Shown here: one piece after another, positions 17,101 to 25,300 of the stretch
Position numbering within the stretch: position 1 is the stretch's first letter
Layout: every line of letters begins with the position of its first letter
NCBI GenBank assembly: GCA_016234735.1
Contig: JACRAN010000071.1
Coordinates: 1 to 33,348 of the forward strand
DNA length: 33,348 bases
Reading direction: 5' to 3'
Origin: Bacteroidota bacterium
GTDB lineage: Bacteria; Bacteroidota; Bacteroidia; Chitinophagales; Saprospiraceae
Translations under genes and position numbers: made by a program
Notes under the pieces: model-generated
Databases searched by the model: none
The model's input: only the letters and a program-made list of their open reading frames with translations
Told to the model about the DNA's origin: nothing

Positions 17101-17434
17101 GTCTATTCCTTTTTGCCCCTCCCACTCACATCCTGTTCGCTGTCTTCCGGGTTGTCGTTGAGAGTGGGTTCAGGCATTGGGCAAGATTTGACAAATTTTC
17201 AAAATTCCTGAAGTCTAGTGACCGCTGCCCGGAATAACGGGACAAGGTTAAAAGCGTCTCTTGTCAATCGTCTCTCTCAAAAGGTTTGTTCCGTTTGTTC
17301 GGGACAACCCTTTTACCTCCATTCAGGTATTTTGGCGATTATCAAGCAAGGCTTTTGATGCCAGGGAATATCTTTGTTCTATCTCCCTCTGCTCTTAATT
17401 CATGCTACTTTCAACCAAGTTATTCACCTTTTCA
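17101..17434. other. Intergenic region with hairpin and promoter core
   Basis: About 330 bp. A hairpin with imperfect 12-bp arms lies at 17279-17290 and 17303-17314 (AAAAGG against CCTTTT at the ends). TATCTTTG at 17369-17376 matches the -7 core and could drive the regulator starting at 17435. On the minus strand 17108-17182 can encode a short acidic peptide (MPEPTLNDNPEDSEQ...), possibly a relic of a lost gene; support is weak. Confidence 0.45.
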
Positions 17435-19165
17435 ATGAAAAAAAGAGCATTCATTCGATGGGCATCGCTGTTGTCCGCTTGGGCAATAACGGGTGCCGGG
17501 CTTGGTCAAACTACCGTGGACGAGCAGGCGTTTCGCTCCCTCTCGGATGCCGGGCGGTACCGCTTCGTGCATGATTTCCCGTTCGACAAAATGGACTCCT
17601 CCGGGCTGGCAAATTTGTTGCCCCGGCTGCTCGACATCGCCAACGAAAAGGGCGACCGGCATACTGCGTTTGCGGTGCTATACCATAAGTGCCGGGCACG
17701 GGAGGCTCTGAAATTGACTGCCGCAGCACGTGATTCATTATTTGAAGAGATGGAAACAACAGCGGCGGAAGGGGGCTTTGAAATAGAGGCGGTGGTTGCC
17801 CGTCATTTCGTCATTTTAGAAAATTACCAGAAAATAAGGATTCCGCCCGGGCAGTCCTACGCTGAAATTTTGCAGGAATTGGAGCAGTTGGAAGCCATTG
17901 GTCTTGAAAAATTCAGGGATTACTCCGTTGCCCGCCTACTGTTTCAGGATGGCAGTTTCTTGTACCAATTAGAAGATTATGAAAGAGCCTTGCCCTGCCT
18001 GTTGGCTGCGGAGCAGTTTTTCGACTTGGAAGAAAAATGGGAAATGTACTGGGTCATCCAGGTTTTGAACTACGTCTATAGCATTTACCAGCATCAAAAA
18101 GACTATCCGAAAGGCATTGAGCACGCCAAAAAGTTGCTGGATTTCGTGCGCACTTACCAGCCAAAAGATACCGTCGAAGGGAACCTCTGCCATGATTGGC
18201 AGGGCATAGCGTCCATAGACATTGCCTCAATGCTGGTGGCGCAGAAAAAATTTGACGAAGCCGAAAAATGGGCAAACGAGGGCTACGAATTGGTCAAAAC
18301 GTCTGAAAAATCGGGGTTTCAGGCAGAGACAGAGTTTAATGCGCTTACCATTCTCGTGCCGGCAAAGATTGAACTGGGCAAAATGGGTGATGCGGAGAGG
18401 CTGCTCCGACGGATGGAAACGATTCACGAGACTTTTCCACAAACCGGTTATTTCTATTTTAAGCACCTCGGTTTTTACGAGTCCTGCGTCAAGTTTTATG
18501 AAAAAAAAGGTGATTTGGCGGCTGCCATGCGCTTCGTCCTGCTCGCCAAACCGCTAAAAGACAGCCTCGACCGTCGCAACGATGTCCGCAAACTGGAACA
18601 GATAAAACAGCGGCTCGATGCACAGAAATACACCGAGCAAATCCGCCTCGTCGAACGGGAGAAAGAGATTGAACATTGGCAAAAAAATGCGGCACTGCTC
18701 CTGTTGGCACTCGTGCTGGCGCTCGCTTTCGGGATTTTCAAGCGGCTGCGAAACAGGCGGCGGCAGGCTCAAGCCGAACTTGAATCGGCTCAAAAAGAAC
18801 TCGAAATGTTCACCTCGGATTTTCGGAAGAAAGCGGAACTTGCCGAGAACCTCCGTCTCGAAACGGAAAAACTTGCCCGCTTGGGCGAACGCAGCGAGTA
18901 CCTCGAAAGACTCACGCACAGCACCATTTTGACGGAGGACGAATGGCAGCGGTTCCGTTCGATTTTTGAAAAGTTGCATCCGCAATTCATCGCCGAACAG
19001 AAAGCCCTTTTTCCCGACCTCACGCCTGCCGAGGTTCGTCTCATAGTCCTCGAAAAGCTCGACCTGAGCACCCAGGAAATGGCAAATATCCTCGGCGTTT
19101 CCGTCAACACGATTCACCAGACGCAAAGCCGGTTGCGGCGCAAAACAGGCCCCTCTCCTGCCTGA
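17435..19165 (+). CDS. TPR / transmembrane / HTH regulator
   Basis: 576 residues from the ATG at 17435, which gives a signal peptide (MKKRAFIRWASLLSAWAITG, ending GLGQ); an ATG at 17402 is less likely. Residues about 30-390 are helical and TPR-like (YERALPCLLAAEQFF, FDEAEKWANEGYELV). One transmembrane helix (AALLLLALVLALAFGIF) is at about 418-434, then a coiled coil (QAELESAQKELEMF), and a C-terminal LuxR-like helix-turn-helix at about 529-570 (LTPAEVRLIVLEKLDLSTQE, ILGVSVNTIHQTQSRLRRK). This layout, sensor outside and DNA-binding domain inside, is common in Bacteroidota. A role in regulating nearby T9SS surface genes is possible but not shown. Confidence 0.85.
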   Translation: MKKRAFIRWASLLSAWAITGAGLGQTTVDEQAFRSLSDAGRYRFVHDFPFDKMDSSGLANLLPRLLDIANEKGDRHTAFAVLYHKCRAREALKLTAAARDSLFEEMETTAAEGGFEIEAVVARHFVILENYQKIRIPPGQSYAEILQELEQLEAIGLEKFRDYSVARLLFQDGSFLYQLEDYERALPCLLAAEQFFDLEEKWEMYWVIQVLNYVYSIYQHQKDYPKGIEHAKKLLDFVRTYQPKDTVEGNLCHDWQGIASIDIASMLVAQKKFDEAEKWANEGYELVKTSEKSGFQAETEFNALTILVPAKIELGKMGDAERLLRRMETIHETFPQTGYFYFKHLGFYESCVKFYEKKGDLAAAMRFVLLAKPLKDSLDRRNDVRKLEQIKQRLDAQKYTEQIRLVEREKEIEHWQKNAALLLLALVLALAFGIFKRLRNRRRQAQAELESAQKELEMFTSDFRKKAELAENLRLETEKLARLGERSEYLERLTHSTILTEDEWQRFRSIFEKLHPQFIAEQKALFPDLTPAEVRLIVLEKLDLSTQEMANILGVSVNTIHQTQSRLRRKTGPSPA

Positions 19166-19232
19166 TACTTTCCGAACAACGGCAAATCAAAACGTATCGG
19201 CTGCGTGAAACGAGTCGAAATTCATTGATTTT

Positions 19233-19250
19233 CAACGAGTTAGCTCGTTG
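19233..19250 (+). terminator. Small hairpin after the HTH regulator
   Basis: CAACGAG (19233-19239) and CTCGTTG (19244-19250) form a perfect 7-bp stem with a TTAG loop, 68 bp after the stop. There is no T-run directly after it, so terminator function is uncertain. Confidence 0.3.
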
Positions 19251-19320
19251 TCCAATCATTGTCAGGTTTTTGTCAGGTCGTTTTGCGGGGTTCCCGATGG
19301 TTTTAGCCCACTATTGCTCC

Positions 19321-19512
19321 ATGAAAATCAGACGGGCAATGGGCGATTCACAAAACTTTTCCGATACAAAAAAACGAGGCAACGGGTTGCTGTTGTCCGT
19401 GGGCTACTGGCTGGTTTGGGCCTTCGTGTTGGCGGTTTTGGCGTGGGGCGTGAACCGCTATTTCGAGCATCGCACCCGTGAATTGGACAAGCGGCTGGAA
19501 AGACTGCGATAA
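19321..19512 (+). CDS. Small single-pass membrane protein
   Basis: 63 residues from the ATG at 19321; the frame is open further upstream but that part looks non-coding. It has a polar head (MKIRRAMGDSQNFSDTKKRG), one hydrophobic helix (LLLSVGYWLVWAFVLAVLAWG, about 23-43) and a charged tail that could form a short coiled coil (RTRELDKRLERLR). I do not recognise a family. It is supported by the clear topology and by a terminator-like hairpin just downstream, but could be spurious. Confidence 0.45.
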   Translation: MKIRRAMGDSQNFSDTKKRGNGLLLSVGYWLVWAFVLAVLAWGVNRYFEHRTRELDKRLERLR

Positions 19513-19540
19513 CTATCAGACTAAATATTATCCATGACAT

Positions 19541-19570
19541 CCCGCTCCGGCGGGGTTTCTTCACTTTTTA
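19541..19570 (+). terminator. Terminator-like hairpin
   Basis: CCCGC (19541-19545) pairs with GCGGG (19550-19554) around TCCG and is followed by a T-rich stretch reaching TTTTT. It lies 28 bp after the small membrane protein and just before the second T9SS gene. Confidence 0.45.
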
Positions 19571-19582
19571 AAATCAATTTCG

Positions 19583-21427
19583 ATGAAAAAAATGGTACAC
19601 CTTTTTTCAACAAACACGGTCGCCTCATCATTCATGGCAGGACATTTTTGGCTACTGCTGCCGATGATGTTTGGGGCAATGGGCAACCTGTCCACCCAAA
19701 CCACTTGGACGGGCAGCTCCGGCACAGACTGGGCCACCGCAAGCAACTGGTCGGCAGGCGTGCCCGATGCCGCCGATGACGTGACCATAAACGACGTGAC
19801 AAACGACCCAACCCTGAGCACGGCAGGGGCGGTCGCCAAGTCCGTCACGGTAAATGGCGGTGGAGTGCTCACCATCACAGCGGCTGGCGTACTGGGCATC
19901 AATGGCGCCACCGGGGAACAAGGCCTCAGGAACAACAGTGGTGGCACAGTGACAAATAGCGGGACCATCACCATCGGGGCAACTGCCAGCAATGGAACTT
20001 TTGGCATTCTAAGCTACGGCACTTTCAACAACAACTCGGGCGGGTTCATCAATATTGACAGGTCAACCGAGTCCGGGCTTCGCCCCCAAGGCGGCACTTT
20101 TACCAATGAGGGGACCATCAACATCGGGGTTAATTTCAGCGTGGGAAATAATGGACTTAACGTCAACGGCTCTTCCACTTTCAACAACAACACCGGCGGG
20201 GTCGTCAATATTGACAGGTCAACCGAATTCGGAATTAATAACTCCACATCAGGCAGCTTCACCAATAATGCAACCATCATCATCGGGGCTAATGCCAGCG
20301 TGGGAACTTATGGCATTCGCAACTTTTCCACTTTCAACAACACGGGCGGGGCAATCAATATTGACAGGTCAACTACTTCCGGGATTTCCCTAAATTCATC
20401 AACCTTGACCAATTCGGCGACTCTTACCATCGGAGCTCTTGTTGCCATGACAAATTTGATAACCTCTGCCGGAGGAACATTCAGCAACAGCACCGGCGGG
20501 ACTTTGAAAGGAACGGGCAACCTCCCGGCCTCCAATTTCACCAATGCCGGGGGCACGCTGGCGCCGGGTTATTCTGCCGGCATTATGACTTTTAATGCGA
20601 GCGAGGATTTCAGCAACAGCACCATGTCCATCGAAGTAATCGGTGCTGGTGGTGTCGCCGGCACTGATTTCGACAAAATTGCAGTGACTGGCACGGCTAC
20701 CCTTGGCGGAACCTCCACACTGAATTTGGTTTTCAGTTACGCTGCTGTCAACGGCTTCACTTACGACATCCTCGCGGCAACTACAGTGAGTGGGGCCATT
20801 ACTAATGTTTCATTTAGCAATACCGGCGCAGGAAATGTAACCGGTGTCAGCCTGAGTTATCCCGGCGGGAACACGGTCAGGGTAACAGTTTCTTCTCCGC
20901 TTCCTGTGGAGTTGGTCAATTTCACCGCAAGGCTCATCCCCCTTTCAGGGAGAACACAAGGGGGTGGCAGCATCCTGCTGGACTGGCAAACCGCCTCCGA
21001 GCAAAACAACCAAGGCTTCGAAATACAGCGCAGCACGGATGGGCAGCGTTGGGATAAGCTCGGCTTCGTGGCTGGCAACGGCACGTCTACTGCGGAACAC
21101 GAGTATGTCTTTTGGGACGAAAAACCACTGCCCGGCGTGAACTACTACCGCCTGCACCAAATGGATTTTGATGGCAATTTCGAGTACTCGCCAATCGTCA
21201 CCGTGGAAATGGGGCGGATAGGCGGCGGCATCACCCTCTTCCCCAACCCGGCCTCTGGCACTGCCACCTTCGCACTTGAAACAAACTACATCGGAGAAGC
21301 CACCCTCGCCCTGTTCGACCCGATGGGCAGGAGAGTGAAAACACAGGCACTGTCGCTGGAAGGCGGCGCTTTCCGCACTGGTCTCGAGCTGTCGGGGCTT
21401 CTGGCGGGGTGTACCTGTTGGAGGTGA
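19583..21427 (+). CDS. T9SS-type surface protein with frameshifted C-terminal sorting domain
   Basis: 614 residues as read. The N-terminus has a hydrophobic export-like segment and then a module (TTWTGSSGTDWATASNWSAG) related to the start of the 1255-residue neighbour. Residues about 120-300 are tandem beta-helix units of about 50 residues, each with NIDRST. A LPVELVNFTARL module common in Bacteroidota surface proteins starts near 438, and a sorting domain starts near 550 (ITLFPNPASGTATF). The frame ends LLAGCTCWR. One base lost in the G run at 21406-21409 explains this: the neighbouring frame continues VYLLEVTAGRERWQERLVVK and stops at 21471, a standard T9SS ending. Without those 20 residues, export by T9SS should fail. 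Sequence error is possible. Confidence 0.8.
   Translation: MKKMVHLFSTNTVASSFMAGHFWLLLPMMFGAMGNLSTQTTWTGSSGTDWATASNWSAGVPDAADDVTINDVTNDPTLSTAGAVAKSVTVNGGGVLTITAAGVLGINGATGEQGLRNNSGGTVTNSGTITIGATASNGTFGILSYGTFNNNSGGFINIDRSTESGLRPQGGTFTNEGTINIGVNFSVGNNGLNVNGSSTFNNNTGGVVNIDRSTEFGINNSTSGSFTNNATIIIGANASVGTYGIRNFSTFNNTGGAINIDRSTTSGISLNSSTLTNSATLTIGALVAMTNLITSAGGTFSNSTGGTLKGTGNLPASNFTNAGGTLAPGYSAGIMTFNASEDFSNSTMSIEVIGAGGVAGTDFDKIAVTGTATLGGTSTLNLVFSYAAVNGFTYDILAATTVSGAITNVSFSNTGAGNVTGVSLSYPGGNTVRVTVSSPLPVELVNFTARLIPLSGRTQGGGSILLDWQTASEQNNQGFEIQRSTDGQRWDKLGFVAGNGTSTAEHEYVFWDEKPLPGVNYYRLHQMDFDGNFEYSPIVTVEMGRIGGGITLFPNPASGTATFALETNYIGEATLALFDPMGRRVKTQALSLEGGAFRTGLELSGLLAGCTCWR
20050..20373 (+). repeat. 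Coding tandem repeats in the second T9SS protein
   Basis: The 18-bp word CAATATTGACAGGTCAAC occurs at 20050, 20206 and 20356, giving units of 156 and 150 bp (52 and 50 codons). Such near-identical DNA inside a beta-helix gene allows copy-number change by recombination. Confidence 0.85.
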
Positions 21428-21583
21428 CAGCGGGGCGGGAGCGGTGGCAGGAGCGGCTGGTGGTGAAGTGACTTCGCAGTCACCCGGTAATAAAAGCCAC
21501 ACTGCCCTTGGAAAGTCTCCCAATGAGCAAGCTAACGCCGAGGAGGAGGATGCGGTATTTGCCAAGATAGATAAGAGCGTTGA

Positions 21584-21616
21584 AGAAATGTCATTTTTCT
21601 AAAAAATGACATTTCT
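21584..21616. repeat. Left hairpin of the RAYT element
   Basis: AGAAATGTCATTTTT (21584-21598) is perfectly complementary to 21602-21616, with the loop CTA. It lies 27 bp upstream of the transposase ATG and matches the hairpin on the other side except for one base in the left arm and small changes in the right arm. REP-like palindromes are what this transposase family recognises. Confidence 0.85.
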
Positions 21617-21643
21617 TTGTCCCGGGAAACAGAAATCAATACG

Positions 21644-22258
21644 ATGGGAACAAATCTTGACCGTCTCGACCCTGGGTACTTTTACCATATTTTTAATCGA
21701 ACCAATAACCGGGAACCACTTTTTGTCAAGCCTGAAAATTATCGGTATTTCTTAGAACTTTACAAAGATTATCTTTCAGCATACCTCGACACCTATGCCT
21801 ATTGTTTAATCATCAACCATTTTCACTTTTTGGTTCGCATCAAAGAAGCGCAAGAATTGTTGCCGTTTATTAAGGTTGAAAATCAAGCATTACCTAATTT
21901 TCATGAACTGGTGCGGCAACAATTCAGAAAGTTGTTTATTGCTTATGCAAAAGCGTTTAATAAACAAGAAAACCGTTACGGAAGCTTATTCCAACGACCT
22001 TTTAAACGTAAAGCCATAAAGAACGATGGACACTTTACCCATGCGGTGTTTTATATTCATGCAAATTCAGTGAAACACAAGATAATGGAAGATTTTCCGA
22101 ATTATCCATATAGCTCCTATCAATCAATTTTGTCGGATAAACCGACACTTCTGCAACGACAACATGTACTGGATTGGTTTGGTGGGAAGCAAGCTTTTAT
22201 CCAGTTTCATCAACAACCACCTCCTTTTGACAATAATAAACTTGGGTTTGAGGAATAA
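21644..22258 (+). CDS. REP-associated tyrosine transposase (RAYT, Y1/HUH family)
   Basis: 204 residues from the ATG at 21644 (an in-frame TTG at 21617 touches the hairpin and is less likely). The start GYFYHIFNRTNNREPLF and the HUH motif in LIINHFHFLVRI (His59, His61) are typical of Y1_Tnp proteins, as is the later LFQRPFKRKAI and FYIHANSVKH. The enzyme family nicks single-stranded DNA at short palindromes through a tyrosine. It is flanked by two near-identical hairpins, so gene and ends look like one unit. Its codon use and AT content differ clearly from the GC-rich neighbours, suggesting transfer. All expected blocks are present. Confidence 0.9.
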   Translation: MGTNLDRLDPGYFYHIFNRTNNREPLFVKPENYRYFLELYKDYLSAYLDTYAYCLIINHFHFLVRIKEAQELLPFIKVENQALPNFHELVRQQFRKLFIAYAKAFNKQENRYGSLFQRPFKRKAIKNDGHFTHAVFYIHANSVKHKIMEDFPNYPYSSYQSILSDKPTLLQRQHVLDWFGGKQAFIQFHQQPPPFDNNKLGFEE

Positions 22259-22280
22259 GTGGGGTTTTTCGGCGTGGCAT

Positions 22281-22314
22281 AGAAATGACATTTTTCTAAA
22301 AAAAAGTCATTTCT
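22281..22314. repeat. Right hairpin of the RAYT element
   Basis: AGAAATGACATTTTT (22281-22295) pairs with 22300-22314 with one mismatch and a CTAA loop. It is the same family as the hairpin at 21584 and ends 10 bp from the stop of the SNF2 gene, so it could also terminate that transcript. Confidence 0.83.
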
Positions 22315-22324
22315 CGCTCCGCAC

Positions 22325-25300
22325 TCATCCCTTGATCAACGCCAGCAACTCCTCCGCATTCAGCTTCCCGCTCACCTCCGTCCCGTCCAGCAGGCTGTCG
22401 GCGAGTTCCCGTTTGTCGGCGTGGAGTTTTACGATTTTTTCTTCGATGGTGTCCTCGGCCACGAGGCGGTAGATGGTCACCGGGCGCAGTTGCCCGATGC
22501 GGTGGGCACGGTCGCTGGCCTGGTCTTCCACGGCGGGGTTCCACCAGGGGTCGAGGTGCAGCACGTAGTCGGCGGCGGTGAGGTTGAGGCCGAAGCCGCC
22601 CGCCTTGAGGCTGATGAGGAACAGGTCGCCCTCGCCCGACTGGAAGGCCCGGATGGCCTTGTCACGCTGTGGCAGCGGGGTGCTGCCGTCGAGGTACTGG
22701 TAGCTGATGCCCTGCTTCTGCGCCCATTCCTCTACGATTTTCAAGTGCCGCACGAACTGGCTGAACACCAGCGCCTTGTGGCCACCTTCGAGCAATTCAT
22801 CCACCGTTTCGGCGAAGAGGTTCAGCTTGCTGCTCGACAGCTCGCTGTCATGCTGCACGAGCCGGGGGTGGCAGGCGGCCTGCCGCAGCCGCATGAGTTC
22901 GGCGAGTATTTTGAAGCGCTTGTCTCCGGCATCGCCGTTGCTGCTCTCGATGTTTTCGATGGCCTTGCGGCGCAGCGCCTCGTAAAACGCCCGCTCCTCC
23001 TGCGACAGCTCCACGTTGAGCGTGATTTCCGTTTTTTCCGGCAGTTCCTCCAGCACATCGTTTTTGCGGCGGCGCAGGATGAACGGCTGGATGTGTCGTT
23101 TCAACTGGTTGCGCCGCTCCCGGTCCTGCAATTTTTCGATGGGCACGGCGTAGGTCTCGTTGAAGCGGTCGAGGGAGCCGAGCAGGCCGGGGTTGAGGAA
23201 GTTGAAGAGGTTCCAAAGTTCGCCGAGGTGGTTCTCGACGGGCGTGCCCGTGGTGATGACTTTGAAATCGGCCTGCAACAGCATGGCCGTCTGCGAGCGC
23301 TTGGTCGCCCGGTTTTTGATGGCCTGCGCCTCGTCCAGCACGATGGTAGTGAAGTGTTTTTCGGTCAACAATTCGCTCTCCTGCTGCATCAGGCCGTAGG
23401 TACACAGCATCAGGTCGAAGGGCTGGAGGTTGTCCAGCATCGTTTTGCGGTCGCCTTCGCCGAACACCAGCGGGTTGAGCGTTGGGGTGAATTTTTTGGT
23501 CTCGTGGTACCAGTTTCGCACCACCGAAGCGGGGGCGCAGACGAGCGCCGGGCCTTGCTTCGCCCGGTCGAGCAGCAAGGCCAACGCCTCCACGGTTTTG
23601 CCGAGGCCCATGTCGTCGGCGAGGCAGGCACCCACGCCCCAGTACGCCAATTGCGACAGCCACCGGAAGCCGTCCTCCTGGTAGGGGCGAAGCTCGGCCT
23701 TGAACGTGGACGGCACTTTCGGGTTGATTTCACGGGACTCCCTCAGCCTCGAAAGCTGTTTTTTCCAGGCGGCGTCCACCTGCACATCGTGCAGCAGGCC
23801 GGTGAAATCTTCGAGCGTATGGGCGGCCAGCGGGTGGAAGCGCAGGTCGGTTTTTGTTTTGGAAAAAATGTTGTTCAACTCCTCCAGCTTGCGCTGCAAC
23901 TGGTTAGTGAGCGCCAGGAACTGCCCGTCGCTCAGTTGCACGAAGCGGCCCTTCGAGTTTTGCATCAGGTCGAGCAACTGCCGGAAGTCGAGCACGAGGT
24001 GTTCGTTGACCTGCACCTTGCCTTCCACCGAAAACCAGTCCCGTTCCTTGCGGATGCCCATCGACAACTGGTCGAAGCCGATCTGCCCGGCGATGCGCAG
24101 TTTTTCGCCCTTCGGGTGTTCCAGCACCACCTCGCCCGCCGCCCGCAGCGGGTCCAGTTCGAGCAGCACGTTCAGGCAGTCCTCGGCATCGTCGAAGAGC
24201 CACTCCCGGTTTTCGTTGGGCACCCGCAGCAGAGTGGGGCAGGCGTTTTCCACCCGGCGGGCGTTGTCTTTTTCCTTTTTCAAATCCCGCACGGCCTTCG
24301 TGGGCAGGCCGCCCACCTCGGCGATGACGTTCTCCCGCCCTGTGCCCGGCTTGAAGTAGGGCGGCTCGGTGGTGAAAGGTTTTGAGAAAAATTCGATTTT
24401 GAAACCGTCGCCTACGGGCAGCAGGTGTACGAACACCGTCGCATCGCCTTCGATGGTCGGGATGTTCACCGCCTCGCCGCCCACTTCCGACTGCACGGTG
24501 ACGATGGCAGAGAGGTTGCCGACCGTTTCGATGAGTTTGTCCTTGGATTTGGCGGGCAATTTCAGGTGCCCGTAATCGAGCAGGCGGTTGATTTCGGCAT
24601 GCAACTCGCTGACGTTCAGCAGGATGTAGCGGGTGGGAGTCTCCCGTACGAGTTGTACCCCGGCACTTTTGAAGTCGTGCGAAAACTTGATTTCGTAGCT
24701 GTCCTTGCGCTCCTCCACCAGCAGTTGCGGCTTTTTTTCCACCAGTTCCATCGAAACGTTGGGGTTATCCAGCAGGAACAGCAGGGGGTGGCCGACGAGG
24801 GCGGGCAGCAGTTTTTCCCATTCGAACCAGTACTCGATGCCGCCGTAGTAGCCGTGATTGGCCACTTTCACGGAGCGGGCGGCCTCCATGTCCTGCTCGG
24901 TCATGTTGTCCACTTTCAGTTCCTTCAGGCGTTTGAGGGCGACGTTGCGGCCCTTCGACCAGGCGCTCTTGCCGAAGGTTTGCTCCACTGGCTGTATTTC
25001 GTTGTCGGCGAAATCGACCCACCAGACGAGGCGGGTGCGTTTGTCCTCGGCGGCTGTTTTTTTGGTTTTTTTAGCTTGCAAATGCAGCAGCGCATCGAGT
25101 GCCCGCTCCCATTTTTCCATCCTCGGAAAAAGATGGGCGAGGCTCTCGCAGCCAAGTTCCTCTTCGAGGTTGGCGGCGGTTTCAGCGTATTCGGCGGCGG
25201 CTTTTTCGTCCCGTTCAAATTTGGAGAGCAGGGCCGCCATTTCCATTTCCACCCAGCGGTAGCCGTTTTTGGCGGCGAGGTGGAGCCAGGTTTTGAATTT

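Noticed and set aside
22421-24385. 654-codon open frame on the plus strand
   Set aside because: It lies entirely opposite the SNF2 ATPase, whose motifs are unmistakable; high GC leaves the complementary frame open, and its composition (rich in V, E, F, Q and H) fits no protein family.
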